Shown here in pieces: positions 21,746 to 34,888 of a stretch of 64,000 nt of DNA. Positions within the stretch are counted from its first letter, which is position 1. Each line of letters begins with the position of its first letter. The notes below the pieces were generated by a model. The model saw only the letters and a program-made list of their open reading frames with translations, was not told where the DNA came from and did no database searches. The DNA comes from Sindora glabra (taxonomy: Eukaryota; Streptophyta; Magnoliopsida; Fabales; Fabaceae). The position numbers were made by a program, and so were the translations under genes. Where the stretch lies: positions 70,697,135-70,761,134 of the forward strand of contig CM035234.1 in NCBI GenBank assembly GCA_020226215.1, read 5' to 3'.

Positions 21746-22804
21746 CTAGTTAGGCATAGATGACACAGCTGGGCGAGATCCTGAAAAAGACTCTTTTTGC
21801 CTAAATCTACAATTTCTAGCTATATGTCCTGGTTTCTGACAAATATAACATACTCTCACAGGACAGGGTTGATTACCATGAAATCTACCACATTGGTTGC
21901 ATGGCCTATTGCTCACAGAAGATTGAGGAGAAGATTGAATTGGAGGTCTAAAAGCAAGGGATTGACTCCTGGAGGGTGGATTGAAAGTTCGTGGCCTTTT
22001 ATCATTCCAATTTTTACCCTTACCCTTTTGAAATTCGCCACTAAATCTTTTCTTGGATGCATCAACTTCCAAGGATTTCTTCTTTTTCAAAACAGCATCA
22101 ATGGCTCTAATGGCGCTTACCAATTCTGGATAACTTCTAATTTTTTGGCCCGTGATAGAAATAGCTATCTCAGGTTTAATAGCTCTTTCTAATCTCATGC
22201 ACTTCCATGCCTCATTGTAATGATCCCTCAAATATCTAGAGAATTTAGACATCTCCTCAAATTTGACCAAGAACTCTTCTGTATCCATATCATCAGTTTG
22301 CTGCAAATCTAGAAATTCACACTCCTTCTGGTCCCAAATAATTTCAGGCAAATATTGTTCATAAAAGGCTGCAGTAAAATTTTTCCAATTCAAAGGCTGT
22401 TCTCTATTCAACATAATCTGTCTAGTATTTTCCCATCAATACTCAGCCTCTTCACGTAGTTGGAAAGTAGCTAACTGCACCTTCTGTTCAGAATTGCAAG
22501 GCACCAGGCCAAAGATTTTCTGGATCTCTCTAATCTAGTTTTCTGCTCTATCAGGACCAACTTTCCCATTAAAGGAGGGAGGGTTCATTTTTCTAAATTG
22601 ATTTACCAACTTGGCTAATTTATTAGCCTGCACCTCCTCCTTAGTCTGAATAGGTCCGATTTCTTGGGGTTGATGCTGTTGATCCCCTTGATCAAACCTC
22701 TGCTCAAGTCTTTGTAACACTTGAGCTATAGCAGCCATGGCATGAGCCATCTCATCATTCCCACCTTCACCTGTATCTTTTCCTTTTCTACCTCTACTAG
22801 CCAT
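21746..22804 (-). pseudogene. Gypsy gag with two zinc knuckles (nonsense-mutated)
   Basis: Translation most plausibly begins at 22804 (MASRGRKGKD), because the longer upstream frame lacks gag character. The capsid region is followed by two cysteine knuckles, CNQCGRFHGNQPC and CYICQKPGHIARNC. Three nonsense codons interrupt it. TAG at 22535-22537 and TGA near 22435 both fall where relatives have Trp. TAG at 21743-21745 lies just before the protease part. Inferred changes are all G-to-A or C-to-T transitions. The last could be a natural gag-pol readthrough stop, but decay is simpler. Confidence 0.9.
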
Positions 22805-22904
22805 GCTTGTCTGAAATTTTGATATAAACATACTTCCATTTATGCAACAACCAATTACAATTAAATAGGATGGATATTCACACATATACAACAAGGCCCA
22901 AAAA

Positions 22905-22919
22905 CATGCTCTGATACCA
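22905..22919 (-). promoter_or_regulatory. Gypsy primer-binding site (Met-tRNA)
   Basis: The minus strand reads TGGTATCAGAGCATG four bases inside the 5' LTR. This is a near-perfect plant initiator Met-tRNA primer-binding site. Confidence 0.92.
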
Positions 22920-22923
22920 AAAA

Positions 22924-25279
22924 TGTAACTCCCTTACTTATTAACGCCTTAATCCACATTAAGTACGTAATTAACGCATACTAATTTTCCTTCTACTTTA
23001 AGCTAGCTCACAATATAGGCAAGGGACATGTAATTATACAAAAAGTTCAACATACAAAATATACATCCATCATTTACAATATCACTAAGTATACAATCGT
23101 TTTTAACATACAATTTCAAAACTTTACTCTCCTTTGCCAAGAGGGCCTTTAGAAGCATCACTTGGAATGGTTAGTATATCACAGAAAACATAAGAAACAG
23201 AGTTTCCCAATAGCTAGATATTGTTGTAAAAATATATCGAGTCATTCCAGATCCTTAAGCAAATAAAACATTCATTTCAAAATCAATTAATCATTTATCA
23301 TCTCATTCCATACCATTGTAAGAAATGTGCATCACACATAGCAATCATCAAGCCCATTCAAGGACTTATATAGATATCTAGATGGCCATCACAGATAATC
23401 GTACCTAGGCCTCATATACAGCAATTTCACTGTCTTCCCGAGGTACTCTAAAGGCCATAGGCCTCATATACAGCATTTCACTGTCTTCCCGAGGTACTCT
23501 AAAGGCCATAGGTACCGCGCACAGCAATTGCATTATCATCCCGGGGAACACTCAGGCCATAGGCCTCATATACAGCATTTCACTGTCTTCCCGGTTGCGC
23601 ACACAGCTATTTCATACACATTCCATACAATGGCAAAATATACAGAAAATCATGTAAATAGGAAACAAAGCTTAAGGATAAAGCTAGCTACCTTTTATAA
23701 GCTTCCAATAGTGATGTTTCCTTTGCCCTCACTTAACAACTTCTTTACACTTCCTCTTGCCTTTCCAAGTTGTCACTCCTTAGTCTATACAAATACACAT
23801 CATAGTTCTTATTAGAACATCATCATTTTCCTTAAACCTCATGTATTCTTTACTTCCTCCACTTAAATAAATGCATACTTAGAGGCTCTATATCTTGTTT
23901 TCAAGCCTTGAAATGACACATATGAACATTAGAAAAGGATCCGGAGGCAAAACCGTGCAAATCATGAAGAATTAAAGCCAAAATGTTCACTTAACAAAGT
24001 ACACGGGGGTGAACATGGGCCGTGTTCTACCCCGTGTTCAGAACATGGGGTACAATGTGGGCCTTATTCTACCCCATGTACATTACTGATCTTTCAAAAA
24101 CACAATTTACATGGCTAAACCTCCTTCTCCCCTTAGCTTCTCAAAAGGAAAGTTTGATACACACTTTCATAACTCAAAATTTCATCTTCCTTAGGCTTCA
24201 TAACTCATAAGAATCATCCTAATTTCATCATTTTAACCAAATTCCAAACAAATCATGCCAAATCCACACATGCACCATTATGCCTCTAAAATCCAAGTGT
24301 GTACATCATGGTTTCTTGTTGTTTTTACACCAAACCAAAGCCATAGATCAACATAACAACATCTAAAACACCATCAAACATGTTCAATTCATCCAAAACT
24401 CCATGATCAACTACCTTTGACCACTCCAACATCAAAATCTCAAGAAACTAAAAAGAGTACTTTAAAGAGCTTTTAGAGGAGAACATTCTTACCTCTTGGT
24501 GCAACTTGAAAATCCTCACTTAGAGCTCCCCAAACTTAATCAAACTTGAGCTTTTCTTCAATCTAAACACACCAATGGATAGAGCTTGATGAGAAGAGCA
24601 ACTTTCCCTTCTACCCCCAAGCCTAAATCTCACTATTTTTAGGTGAAAAAGTCACAAGAAATTTTCTCTCTCTTCCTTCTCTCTCTTGCACGTTTTTGGT
24701 GCTCTAATGGAGGTGTTTTGCAGCTTTTAGGAGAAATGGAGAAGAAGGTAGAGTTTTCATGAAGCTTCTAGGGGTATTTTGGTCCTTTTTGAGATTTCCA
24801 AAGGTATTTTAGTCCTTTTTCACCAATTAGTAAGGCTATTCTTGCCAATTTTTTCCTACTAATGACACTTGTCATGTGTCTATTGGTCAAACTAATTAAA
24901 ATCACATATTGCACCCCAAAATCTTGGTTATTCATATTAGATCCCAAATCCTTGGTTATTTACACTTGAACCACACCCGAGTTTGTACTTTTGCAATTTA
25001 GTCCATAGGGTTCTGTCTGTTTAAAATTCCTTACACTGTCAGACTTAGACAACTTTCCTTTTTAGGGTTTTCTAACCTCCTCTGATCATCTATACTATTT
25101 AGGAAAATTAATTCTTTTCCTACTACCCCTTTTTCCTTCAAAATTTCGCTTACACTTACACTCAATTCCTTTCAACTTGAGATTCACCTACCAAGCTAAT
25201 TCAAACGTGCTCTTCGTTTCTACGACCTTAGAATTTAGATATTCAAATAATATAATTAAAAAAAATTCAAGACATTACA
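22924..25279 (-). repeat. Gypsy 5' LTR (right on + strand)
   Basis: Partner of 15969-18325. It carries the same 51-bp array and GC-rich stem region and is followed by AAATT. Confidence 0.95.
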
Positions 25280-25284
25280 AAATT

Positions 25285-27355
25285 CTCCCTTGGATTGCCT
25301 TTGACTCCTTCTCAAACTTCATAATTTGATATGCTCAAGTTGAAGTCCTAAAAGGGTTAAAAAGAAAAGAATGATTTTTATAAATTTGGTGAATATATAA
25401 TTATCTCATATTAGTGATTGAGATTATCAAAATAATTTAAAATGAAATAAAACACTAATAAAGAGTATTGTACGAGATTTATACCTGAATGCTTATTTAT
25501 TTACTATCTAGATATCAAGTAAGTTTCTATTCACAATTACAATCAAGATGATAACTCACATTCACTATCAATTTTTGTACACTGGCAAATAAAAACACAA
25601 TTGCCATAATCTAAAATAATTATAAATAATTAGATCAAATATCAAATAATCAATATTAGTTAGCTACTTTGTACCTCCCAATATTCATTAGTCACAATCC
25701 TAACCTTATCTTCGCTAACATTTATTTGTTACAATCCTAATCTTATTCCTCCTAAAATTTCCAACACCTCCAATATATCAGCATAGTCATATATTTCAAA
25801 TTTGGATTTGCATTTCAATTTCTTAGTACATTATTTCATCAATATCAAACATTTCACACATTCCAAATGCAAAATCAATAATATAATCAATTCAAACAAT
25901 TAACAAATTATAAATAGGCATTTTATTTTCAATGCACTTGAAATACAATATTAATAATATTATCAATTCAAACAATTAACAAATTATAAATAGGCATTCT
26001 CATTTTTAATGCACTCTTGAATCAATGCAACATAGCTATATTGTCATTCATTAATGTACACACCTTACAAGTGTGCTTCATGAATCAAACAAATAGACAA
26101 ACACATTTTTCTTCTTAAAGAATACCTTTATATTAAAAATTAATAATAGCTATGATGCTTACACTACATCATTTCCAAAGATATAAGTATAGACATTAAC
26201 AAAGTACAGATAGTACACTTAAGGCACCATTAAACACAACATCATTCAATTTAACTAGAGATTCTTACTAATTAAGAAACTCAACATTATCCATTAAATT
26301 CTACAATTATCCATATATATATTCTCTATATAAAACAAATAAGAATTGTGACTTTTAAGAAAAATAAGTTTTAGGATAGTTATATACTTACTTGAAAATG
26401 TCCACACTTTTGAGGAACTCCAAGAATACTGATTATCATCTTTCCTCTTTTTCCTATTTAGCAATTTGTAATGAAAATTCACAAATATATTGATATTATA
26501 TATTTCCTATCTAAAATCACTATCTACATTCTCCTCATACCACTTATGTTTAACATTTTTAATTCTTGTTCAAGATAATATAAAGTCACAATTTGGGAAT
26601 TTCCTCAATCCAACTTTGAGCACCAAAAATATTAAGTTTTGATAATCTAAATATACTCTAATTTCATTAATCTAATGCTCTAAAGCATAAAATCATTAAT
26701 TTATTAGCTTTATATCAAGTAATCAAAATAAGATGATAAAATAAGGTTTTCTTGGATTAGACATTAAATAATCAAAACATTAGGAATTTATGCTTCAAAG
26801 ATGCTCTAAGCACCTTCTTCTAGCAATCCTTATTAGTTTATTTTTGATATTGTGATCAGTTTATTTCTAATTTTATGGGTCAAGAACCTTCCTTTCACCT
26901 TGTAAGTAATAGTTTTTTTTACCTAGTTACACAAATCCAAGCTTGCTATGTGAAATTTCAACATGTAAATGTGGTTTTCAAGTTAATCTGCACTTGAACT
27001 ATCTTTGCTATTGTCCATTTCTCCTTAATTTTTTCTATCACTTTTACCTTTCCCTAACATCCTATATCACAATCCCTATCTCTTTGTGGTTGCATGTTGC
27101 TACTCTATTTTGATCTATCTCTTTGAGCCTAAATTACTTTTATTAAATTTATTCTGCCTATGATGATTATGATTTTTGTCATGAAATCCAATCTTTTTTT
27201 ACTATGTGCTCAGCCTATAGTGGAAAATTGTTGGATTTCAATTTAAAATATTATAATATATAATATTTTCTAACTATAATGCTTCTTGTGCTCTACATGA
27301 GAGGCTTAGAATTATGTTAGCTAGCTTTAGAAGTAGATGCAATATTATTATGTAA
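25285..27355. other. AT-rich DNA with a short tandem duplication
   Basis: No gene recognised. A block containing AACAATTAACAAATTATAA followed by TAGGCATT occurs twice about 83 bp apart (about 25877 and 25960), a local tandem duplication. Confidence 0.55.
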
Positions 27356-27556
27356 TTGTTGGTACAACTCAAACCTTCAATGGACCAAATCATTTTGATG
27401 AAAGACTTGCTTGTTCAAGAATTTGGCAACCTTGAAGGATGGGAAACTCGAGCTAGTGCTGTTAGGTGCTTGGCCTATAGGGATAGTGGGGCTAGTGATT
27501 CTATAAACTGTCGTGTTGTAGGCTTGGCACCATTACCTAATTATGGAGATACCAAG
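27356..27556 (+). other. Possible orphan exon, unidentified
   Basis: A frame of better composition than its surroundings encodes LLVQEFGNLEGWETRASAV, then LAYRDSGASD and VVGLAPLPNYGDTK. It ends in AAG|GTAATA, a good donor. I do not recognise the protein, find no matching next exon, and cannot exclude chance or a transposon scrap. Confidence 0.2.
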
Positions 27557-27622
27557 GTAATATTCTTTTGTTTTGTGTTAAGCAAAAGCAAATATAAGTT
27601 TTCTTTTATGACTATCGTGTAG

Positions 27623-30600
27623 TATAGATGCCTTCACATGAGTTTATATAGGAATTCTATTTCCAGTTTTATTTTGGAAGACTTGTTAAAGTATTATGGC
27701 CATACTTTTCTACTTGTATGATCATCTTAGTTCTTCTTTGAGCTTGTTACTATTAGATATGTATTACAAATGTACAATATTTGGACTTGACAATTTGAAT
27801 TCCACCTGCATTGTGAATTTCTTATGCACCTGTGTATAGTCTAACAGGTTTCTAAAATGGCATGAAAGAGTGGAACATACATGTACACTTTAAGAAAATG
27901 TGTTATTTTCAACACTTATTTTATGATAACTTTAATTATATGTAGATAAAAGGTGTGAATTTTAATGCAGATAATTGTTCATGCATAACCATTCCACAAA
28001 TAAAAGGTGTGAATTTTAATGCTACTTACATTTTAACACTCTCCCCTTTTGTTTCATTTTTTGCAATTTTAAGAAACTATTTGTGCCTAAATATCCTTTA
28101 TGTGATGGCAATAATAACTGATTAGTTTTGTTAAATTATTATTAAAATAATGGCAATAATTAATTAGCCTAAGTTTTTGATAAAATCCTATGATCAATTG
28201 GACTATATTATTGTCGTGAATCTTTTCCTTATTATCTTAATTTTTCTAGAATGCAAGTCTAACAATAAATGCTCGACTTAAGTCAAAAGGTATGAAACAA
28301 GATCCATTCTTCATTATTGATGATGGTGTTTGGTTGATAATTTATTAGATTAATTTATTGATAATATGGAGGAAATGCTTAGTCTTGATTATTGCCATCT
28401 ACTTAATGATTTTCTTCAAAATTCTCACTATAAGTGAGTTTAATTTTCCATCCTTTGCTTGATATCCACATGAGTCTGATCAAATTCAAATTTTTTCAAA
28501 TTCCATTTGTAGTCTCATTTTGGTTGATACTTTTCATTTATTTGAGATGTATAATTACACTTATGGAATGTTTAGGTCATGTGAAGTTAAAAGCTTCCTA
28601 ATTATTGACTTGTTAAGTCTTTCATTACATTTTGGTTGGCAATCTCGTTCCTCTATTTTGTGCTTGTTTTTAGCTTTGAAAATTTGAAATTTGTTGGCTC
28701 ATGCATAGTGGTAGGATAAAAATAGAGACACTGAAAAACAGTCATGTTTATTGAACTATGTATAAGGAAATAATTTTGTTAGGAGACTATTGGTATAAAA
28801 TGTTCATAGGTTATTTTCAATTTGAATTTAAAAATTTTATTTCCAAAATTTTAAGATGGCTAAAATCCATGAGAAATTGATTATTAAGTTTTTTTGAAAA
28901 TTTTAAGGCAGCTAAAATCCATGCAAAATTCCAAGGAAAATCCAGGGGAAATCCATGTGAAACTATAATCACACCCTTAATTCCTACAAATTGTATGCCA
29001 CATCAAATTCTATTGGAAAAGCCTCTCCAGATGACATACATCCCACATACTCAAAATGTTATTGCATTGAAGTACACATAACAATCAAATATAAGCATAA
29101 AACAATGATAACATCAAAGTAAATTAGTAAAGAACATAAGTTAATACTTTATGGATTTTGCAAACAATATGTGATCTCTACCCGTTTGGTACCATGGCTT
29201 GACCCATAATTAGTTGTGATCAGTGTGGAACCCATTCCCAATTTTGACTAGCCTAAACAATGATGCTATCCCTTTTTTATAACTATTAGATATGTAAACT
29301 CCTTTCTTGTTGACTAAGCAATATATATATACATAGCATTTGAGGAAGACATCTATCCTTCCTCCATTAAAAGAAAGTCTATACTACAATTGACTACCTA
29401 AGAAGATGTTGCCCTTTCTTAACACATATACTCTACCAACAATCATTGCTTAAGCCAAATAATCTAACTTTTATTGATTTAGTCTTTTGGATCAAAAAAA
29501 TCCCAAAAAGTAACATCACATAAAAAATGGATAAGTCTGAGACTTAATGAGCAAATGTACTAGCACAAATAACAATTTAAGATTTAAGATGCATCTCATT
29601 GGTCATGAATATGCTACCATTGATTTTTTTTATATAAGGGCTCTAAAGTCACCATAATTATGTGCCAATTTCTAAGCATTTTAGGTGGTTGATGCCATCA
29701 AACTCATTCATTTCTCGAGGACTTCAGATCCTCATATCAAGGCATTCATACTTATCTAGATATGTCAATATAATCTATTACAAAATGCATTTTACATCGC
29801 AACCAACAATGTTCTATCTTTCAAAGTGAACAAATAACAACACAGTAATCCTTACATTAAATGGTTTATAATAATCATAAATTGAAATATATACATCTAT
29901 CATATGACTTCCAAGTGATTCTTATATCCTACTTTCCTTTCTGTCCTTATTCCTTTTTTACCAACCTTATACCCTACCTTCCTTTTTATTGAGAATTTAT
30001 CATTTAGCATTCACATTCACTCCCATCACACAATTCTCATTATGTAATGATATTCATTTGCCATGTCATGGCACAAATTATGCCCATCGCATTATCCAGA
30101 CAACATTATGCCTTAATGCATAGTCACATAACACATGCTCTTGCATAAATATCAACGTGAGAATTTCATTATCATATAACATGAAGTACAATATTTCAAC
30201 CTCTCAATTTCAAATCATCTATAACATATCCATACCTTCACATGACATATGACTTCTCATTCTTTAAGTGTTTCATGTAATTAAGATCATTTTTAGGTTA
30301 TTTGGATTGACCCTCAATCCATTACCTTACCATTTGATGCAATACACCAATTAGTTATGAAGGACATAGTAACAATGGGTAGTTGTTTTAACTCCAACGA
30401 CTAAACATTTGCTACTAGATAGAAATCTTGGAGAATGCCAAGCACAGTCGGCAGTTGTTTTGTTGGGTTTTTATAGATTTTCGTTTGCAAATTCACTATT
30501 CACAAGAGCTTATATTACTGCGAAATCTATTCCTTACCCACTTTTAACTTACCAAGATATCTATGCTCACCATAGAAGCCTAGTTTGATCCATTTTCATT

Positions 30601-31680
30601 ATTAGATTATATCCATTTTACCATCAAATCAAGATTTTGTAAGAAATATAAAATATTAACCACTATTCACAATGTTTATACCTTTGAGAAAATTTTGATT
30701 TGAGCTGAAATATTCACTCATCTTACTTAGAGAAAGGTTGGGAAGATATAACTTCAATCCAATGTTGAAAAAGCTAGAGTGGACTAGCTGATCTAGTCGA
30801 AAAAATTGATGACCAACCCACTTTCCAGTTCGCTTCTTTTTCAAAATTGTTAGTCCAAAAAGCCGTAGAAAAATTGGTGAACCCATCATGACTCATTGAA
30901 ATCCTTTGAACCAGTCGTGGTTAAAACGATCTAAGAGGGTTTAATTGTGCAGAAAAAAATTCCATATCCATAGCTCATAGTTACAAATGAAACACATCCC
31001 AAGTGTAGAAATTGAATTTAGACTACATTAAATAAAATGAAAAATAACAATTCACCGGTTCATCAAATTGCGAAAGAAAAAAATTTAAAAAAATGTGATG
31101 GCTGAGCTTTGACATTTGCGTGTCAGTAGCTTTGTTGCTAACGTCTAAATTTTCTGTAGTATGATGGCATGGTTGTGAGCTATGAAGAGAAAGAGGAAGA
31201 TGGAAGGTGGTAGGAGCTTTGACGACGTGTTTGCATGTGAAGACTGAATATTGAAAACTAGGTATTTGCTTGGAATGGTTAAACCCTTTTAATAGTTCTG
31301 CCAGAAAACATTTGTAAAAAGAATTGGCCTAGTTACTTAAGAGAGAGGTAATATTTCATATTATATATATTTTTTTCAAGAGTGTTATCATTAATTTAAA
31401 ATCTCTGGATTGAGATAATTTTAGATCACCCGTTAAAAAAATTGAGCAAATAAAATGCCATAGCAAAATATTCACTATTAAAATAAATTTTTATTATTAA
31501 TTTAATATATCAATTTTCATATTTATATGTAAATTTATAATTTTATTTCATAATTAATAAATGCTAATATACAATATTTTAATATATATTTTAAATTCTA
31601 ATTAGACCACAGTTCGATTCCGATTAAACCGTTAAACTTTAAACGTTTAGTAGACCGGTTCAATGACCAGTCTAGTTAAA
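27623..31680. other. AT-rich, transposon-like DNA without recognised genes
   Basis: Small frames only. AAAAGGTGTGAATTTTAATG is repeated at about 27948 and 28002. Near 30905-30930 and 31655-31680 similar AACCAGTC/GACCAGTC...GTTAAAAC motifs flank about 750 bp. Similar GGTTCAA-rich motifs are common in plant repeats, but I could not define an element. The right end abuts the RLP fragment exactly at 31681. Confidence 0.4.
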
Positions 31681-32008
31681 ACACAGCTTCAATCATTTGA
31701 AATAGCTTCCTTTGTTGGAAATGAAGGGTTATGTGGACCATCGTTGATCCCAAATTAGTATTGTCAACCAAGTAAATTCTTATTCTCATTATACAGAGAG
31801 CTCAATTGATTAGAATTTCATAAGTTTTGAATTAGGATTTGCTTTTGACATTGGAATGGTTTTCCTACCCCTCTTATTTTGGAGGTAATGGAGATTGTGG
31901 TATTGGAAATTTGTCGATGACATTCTTTATCACATCTTCCCTCAACTAGATTTTGAACATGAACATCGTGATGGCAAAAATTACAGAACTCTAAGATGGA
32001 AGCCATAA
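31681..32008 (+). pseudogene. 3' end of a receptor-like protein (RLP) gene: juxtamembrane, TM and tail
   Basis: RLPs are cell-surface LRR immune receptors with no kinase. The frame reads TQLQSFEIASFVGNEGLCGP, the classic junction after the last LRR. A C-terminal part follows with FISFELGFAFDIG and FLPLLFW (membrane helix), a basic WRLWYWKFVDDILY segment and a short tail ending LRWKP then TAA at 32006-32008. Internal stops replace expected Trp or Arg codons (such as TAG after SID and TAA before WRLWYW), and one frame change separates the two parts. The 5' side is cut at 31681 against repeat-like DNA, so all LRRs are missing. The family resembles Ve1/RLP7-type proteins. Confidence 0.88.
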
Positions 32009-33640
32009 TGAATTGAGTTGTAGGAGCATGGTAGGAGCATAAAACATCATTAAATTGTTCATCACCTCACTGATTTCTTTGCATTGTGAAATGTATGAAT
32101 GTTAATGAAAATGTTGAAAAGTTAGTTGTGTTCGGACTTTGGTGCTTCACTCTTTATGATATCAATAGTTGCTACCTTTTCCTAATTCAATGCACATGAC
32201 TCTGTCATTTTAGTTTCAATTATGAAGTTGCTGCGATTTGCATTTTATAACATTACTGATCACTTTGTATCCAAAACTTTTGCACATGATTTTTCTCATT
32301 TTTGTTTGAGTTATGAAATTTTGTAACAAAATTAGACCAATAGTAAGATCTCAAGTTTTTGTTCAATTTCATTTTTTTTATCAATATGGTTATTATTTTT
32401 TATCAGTCCCTGTAGTTTATAAATCACCAATGAGGGTAGAAAACTATATTAAATTTTAAATGGGAAACATTAATTGATTGTTTAATCACTCATATCTATT
32501 GTAGTAAATAACCGATTACTTATAAAAAAAGATATTATATGTGTTGACGATGACATGAAATTATCAACCTTGAATGTTTTTTCTTTTCCTTCAATGATTT
32601 TGCTGCTTCTTATTAAATGAGAAGATGGCATTATGTTATCATTTGAGAGATTCACTTCCATGTTCCTTTCTGTAATGAGGAATTACCAAATCTGTAGCAG
32701 TGGTAGTCCATATCCAATAGGAACGAACCTACAGATAAGCTAGTGCCAATCAATTATTAATTATAAGTTATAATAACGATCAAGGGGAACTTATACATTA
32801 AAATAACCTAGCAAATTTAGAAAACAAAATTTGAATTCTAAGTTTTGAAATCACAATTATGAAAATCAATAAATATTCATTAATTAATGTTTGAATCTTG
32901 AGTTTAAATTAAAATAATAAGAGAAAAGAACACTTTATGCAACTTCCGAAAAAAATTCCTCAGAATTTATTTCGATCTATGTTTCATGTGTTAGTGTATA
33001 ATTGTACATGCAGTAGTAGTACATGAATTATAGTCATGTGTACATTGTCTTTCTGCAAGTGAAATGTGATAATATGAATGCAGAAAAACATGAACCTATA
33101 AGGTGGTGTAAATGCAACTAAGTGACTCAATAAAAAATAAATCCAATTTATAATATCAACTTCTATTATTTTTTTCCATTTTGAAAGCAATGAAAGACAA
33201 AGGAAAAATTAGCGGATACTAAATGACTGATATGAATGAATTTTTTAAAATTGAAACAAATTAATATCGTTCCCTATGAGAAATTCTTACTTACTCATTG
33301 GATACACAAATTGAAAGTCGGCTATCAATAAAAATTAAGAGAAATTTAAAGAGATTTAGTTGAGGAATTAATTATTGTATTAATTTTTCTAATAACGATG
33401 ATGTAGAAAATTTTTATCAGTAGTGAGCCCGTAAGTTGTGTGTTCATAAAAAAACTAAGAATTTCTCGTTCCCCAAGGAGGGAAGTCATCAAAATTCCAT
33501 ATTAAAATTTGGAAACATGATGTTGTTTTAGAACCACTTTAAATAGGGTTGAACTTGCAGTGTATATACTATGCAGAGAAAATTTTATTTGCATGTTACA
33601 TTAAGCAAGGGTAAAAGGTAAAAACAATTGAGGTAACTTT
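32009..33640. other. Intergenic AT-rich DNA, no gene seen
   Basis: Downstream flank of the RLP fragment. Small frames such as 32984-33190 (minus) are low complexity. No RNA gene or element boundary was recognised. Confidence 0.5.
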
Positions 33641-33889
33641 TCGACTTTTACCAAATTATATATCTATATTATTTTTGGTGGCGCAGGCAATACCTGTTCG
33701 CATACTCTTGTAAAAGACTATATGTTTTTTCTCCATTAAACAAAACTTCAGTACGTATATATATATTGCAAATAACTAACAAAACTTAATGCAGCATCAA
33801 ATGTGGAAATATTATTATTGTTATTTGGTTTCAAAAGGAAGACGAAAAGGAAAATTAAACAAACAACTAACAATTGAAACAAAGTGCAT

Positions 33890-34145
33890 AGGAGGAAAGA
33901 TTGCAAATATTGGAGAAAAAGCTATGAGCCAGAAAAATTGATGAAAGAGCTAGAAAAAGGTACGAAATGGGAAACCAGGTGGTATTTGTTAGAAAGAATA
34001 CTCCATGTAGTTTCTAGCTCCATGTAAAATGCTCACAGACAAATCTTGCTTCTTCAAGATTGAAGAGCAAAGTGAGTTCAACTTTTTCCCCATGTTTTCT
34101 TCACTCGTTTTCTGAGCCCATAGTTATACTTTAGTAGATGACATG
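33890..34145 (+). repeat. Segment of duplicated RLP upstream DNA (pairs with 43860-44100)
   Basis: Contains ATTGGAGAAAAAGCTATGAG, AGAATACTCC followed by TGTAGTTTC, and GACAAATCTTGCTT. All recur at 43860-44055 with moderate divergence. The copy is interrupted at 34145 by the LTR element and resumes after 37044. Confidence 0.8.
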
Positions 34146-34870
34146 TGTCATAAGCTGATAAATGTGTCAATTTGATAGGCAACTATGCTTGGATTTAGAT
34201 GAGACTTTGTGGAAAAATCCAGCATATTATGAGAGTTTTGTGACTATAATTTGGGATCAATCTAGTTAGTGTACTATTTTTCCCGATTTTCCCAAGTTTG
34301 AGGGTATTTTGATTATTTCAGAAGGTTCGATAATTTGGTGAGAAGCCAATATTTGTAATTCTCACATTTTTATTTTTGCGTTGGTTAGTTTTCATGAGAA
34401 ACAGATACTCAGAGCATGACGAAAAGCCCTTATGACAACTTAGAAAAAGTATGTCATCTTTTGATGGGTGGGGTTTTGTTCAAAATGTTCTCTAAGGAGG
34501 TGGAGTGCTTTAAGGGCCTAGTGGGGTGCCTGGACACTAAGCTAGGGATAGAGTGTGTTGGTTTATGGCCATCCCCCTGCACACTTAAAGCTATGGAATG
34601 AGGCATAAACTAAGCGAATGGAGTGTTCGTCTCCCTATTCGATTGTCCCTTCTAGTTCGCAGTGCCTAGAGGCTTCCTATGTGGAAGGATCTTGTAGTCT
34701 AGTATGTGAGAGCACTTTGATGACATACAATATTGGCTTGTAAATTTGTGAGTCCTACCATATTTGCCAAGTGTGCTAAACATGGGTTTAAGTAGGAAGG
34801 TTGGCATGTTGGCCAATAGTGGCAAGCATGCACTGTACGATTTTGGCTGGGGAGCCACTGGCCTATGATA
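34146..34870 (+). repeat. 5' LTR of non-autonomous element
   Basis: Pairs along its length with 36313-37044. Both contain GATGAGACTTTGTG, TAATTTGGGATCAAT and GGACACTAAGCTAGGGATAG. Confidence 0.9.
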
Positions 34871-34872
34871 GA

Positions 34873-34888
34873 TGGTATTAGAGCCTGG
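34873..34888 (+). promoter_or_regulatory. Primer-binding site of non-autonomous element
   Basis: TGGTATTAGAGCCTGG lies two bases after the left LTR. It differs by one base from the usual TGGTATCAGAGC core. Confidence 0.85.

Larger units (their letters stand above)
15969..25279 (-). mobile_element. Full-length Ty3/gypsy chromovirus-type retrotransposon (Del/Tekay-like)
   Basis: The element is 9.3 kb. It has LTRs at 15969-18325 and 22924-25279, both with TG...CA ends, and perfect AAATT target-site duplicates at 15964-15968 and 25280-25284. The primer-binding site matches Met-tRNA and a polypurine tract adjoins the 3' LTR. On the minus strand, gag, protease, reverse transcriptase, RNase H and integrase occur in gypsy order. 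The tail after integrase (WETEKDIRNRYPHLF near 18410-18430) and the LTR length suggest a Tekay/Del chromovirus. By eye the LTRs differ at roughly forty positions, so insertion is relatively recent. Coding is broken by five stops or shifts and by one integrase deletion, so it cannot be autonomous. Confidence 0.95.

Noticed and set aside
23528..23815. 95-residue frame found in both gypsy LTRs (also 16573-16860)
   Set aside because: It is conserved only because the LTRs are copies. It has no known domain and starts inside the 51-bp repeat array.
31818..32006. 62-residue minus-strand frame
   Set aside because: It is antisense to the RLP membrane and tail segment, which matches the family on the + strand.
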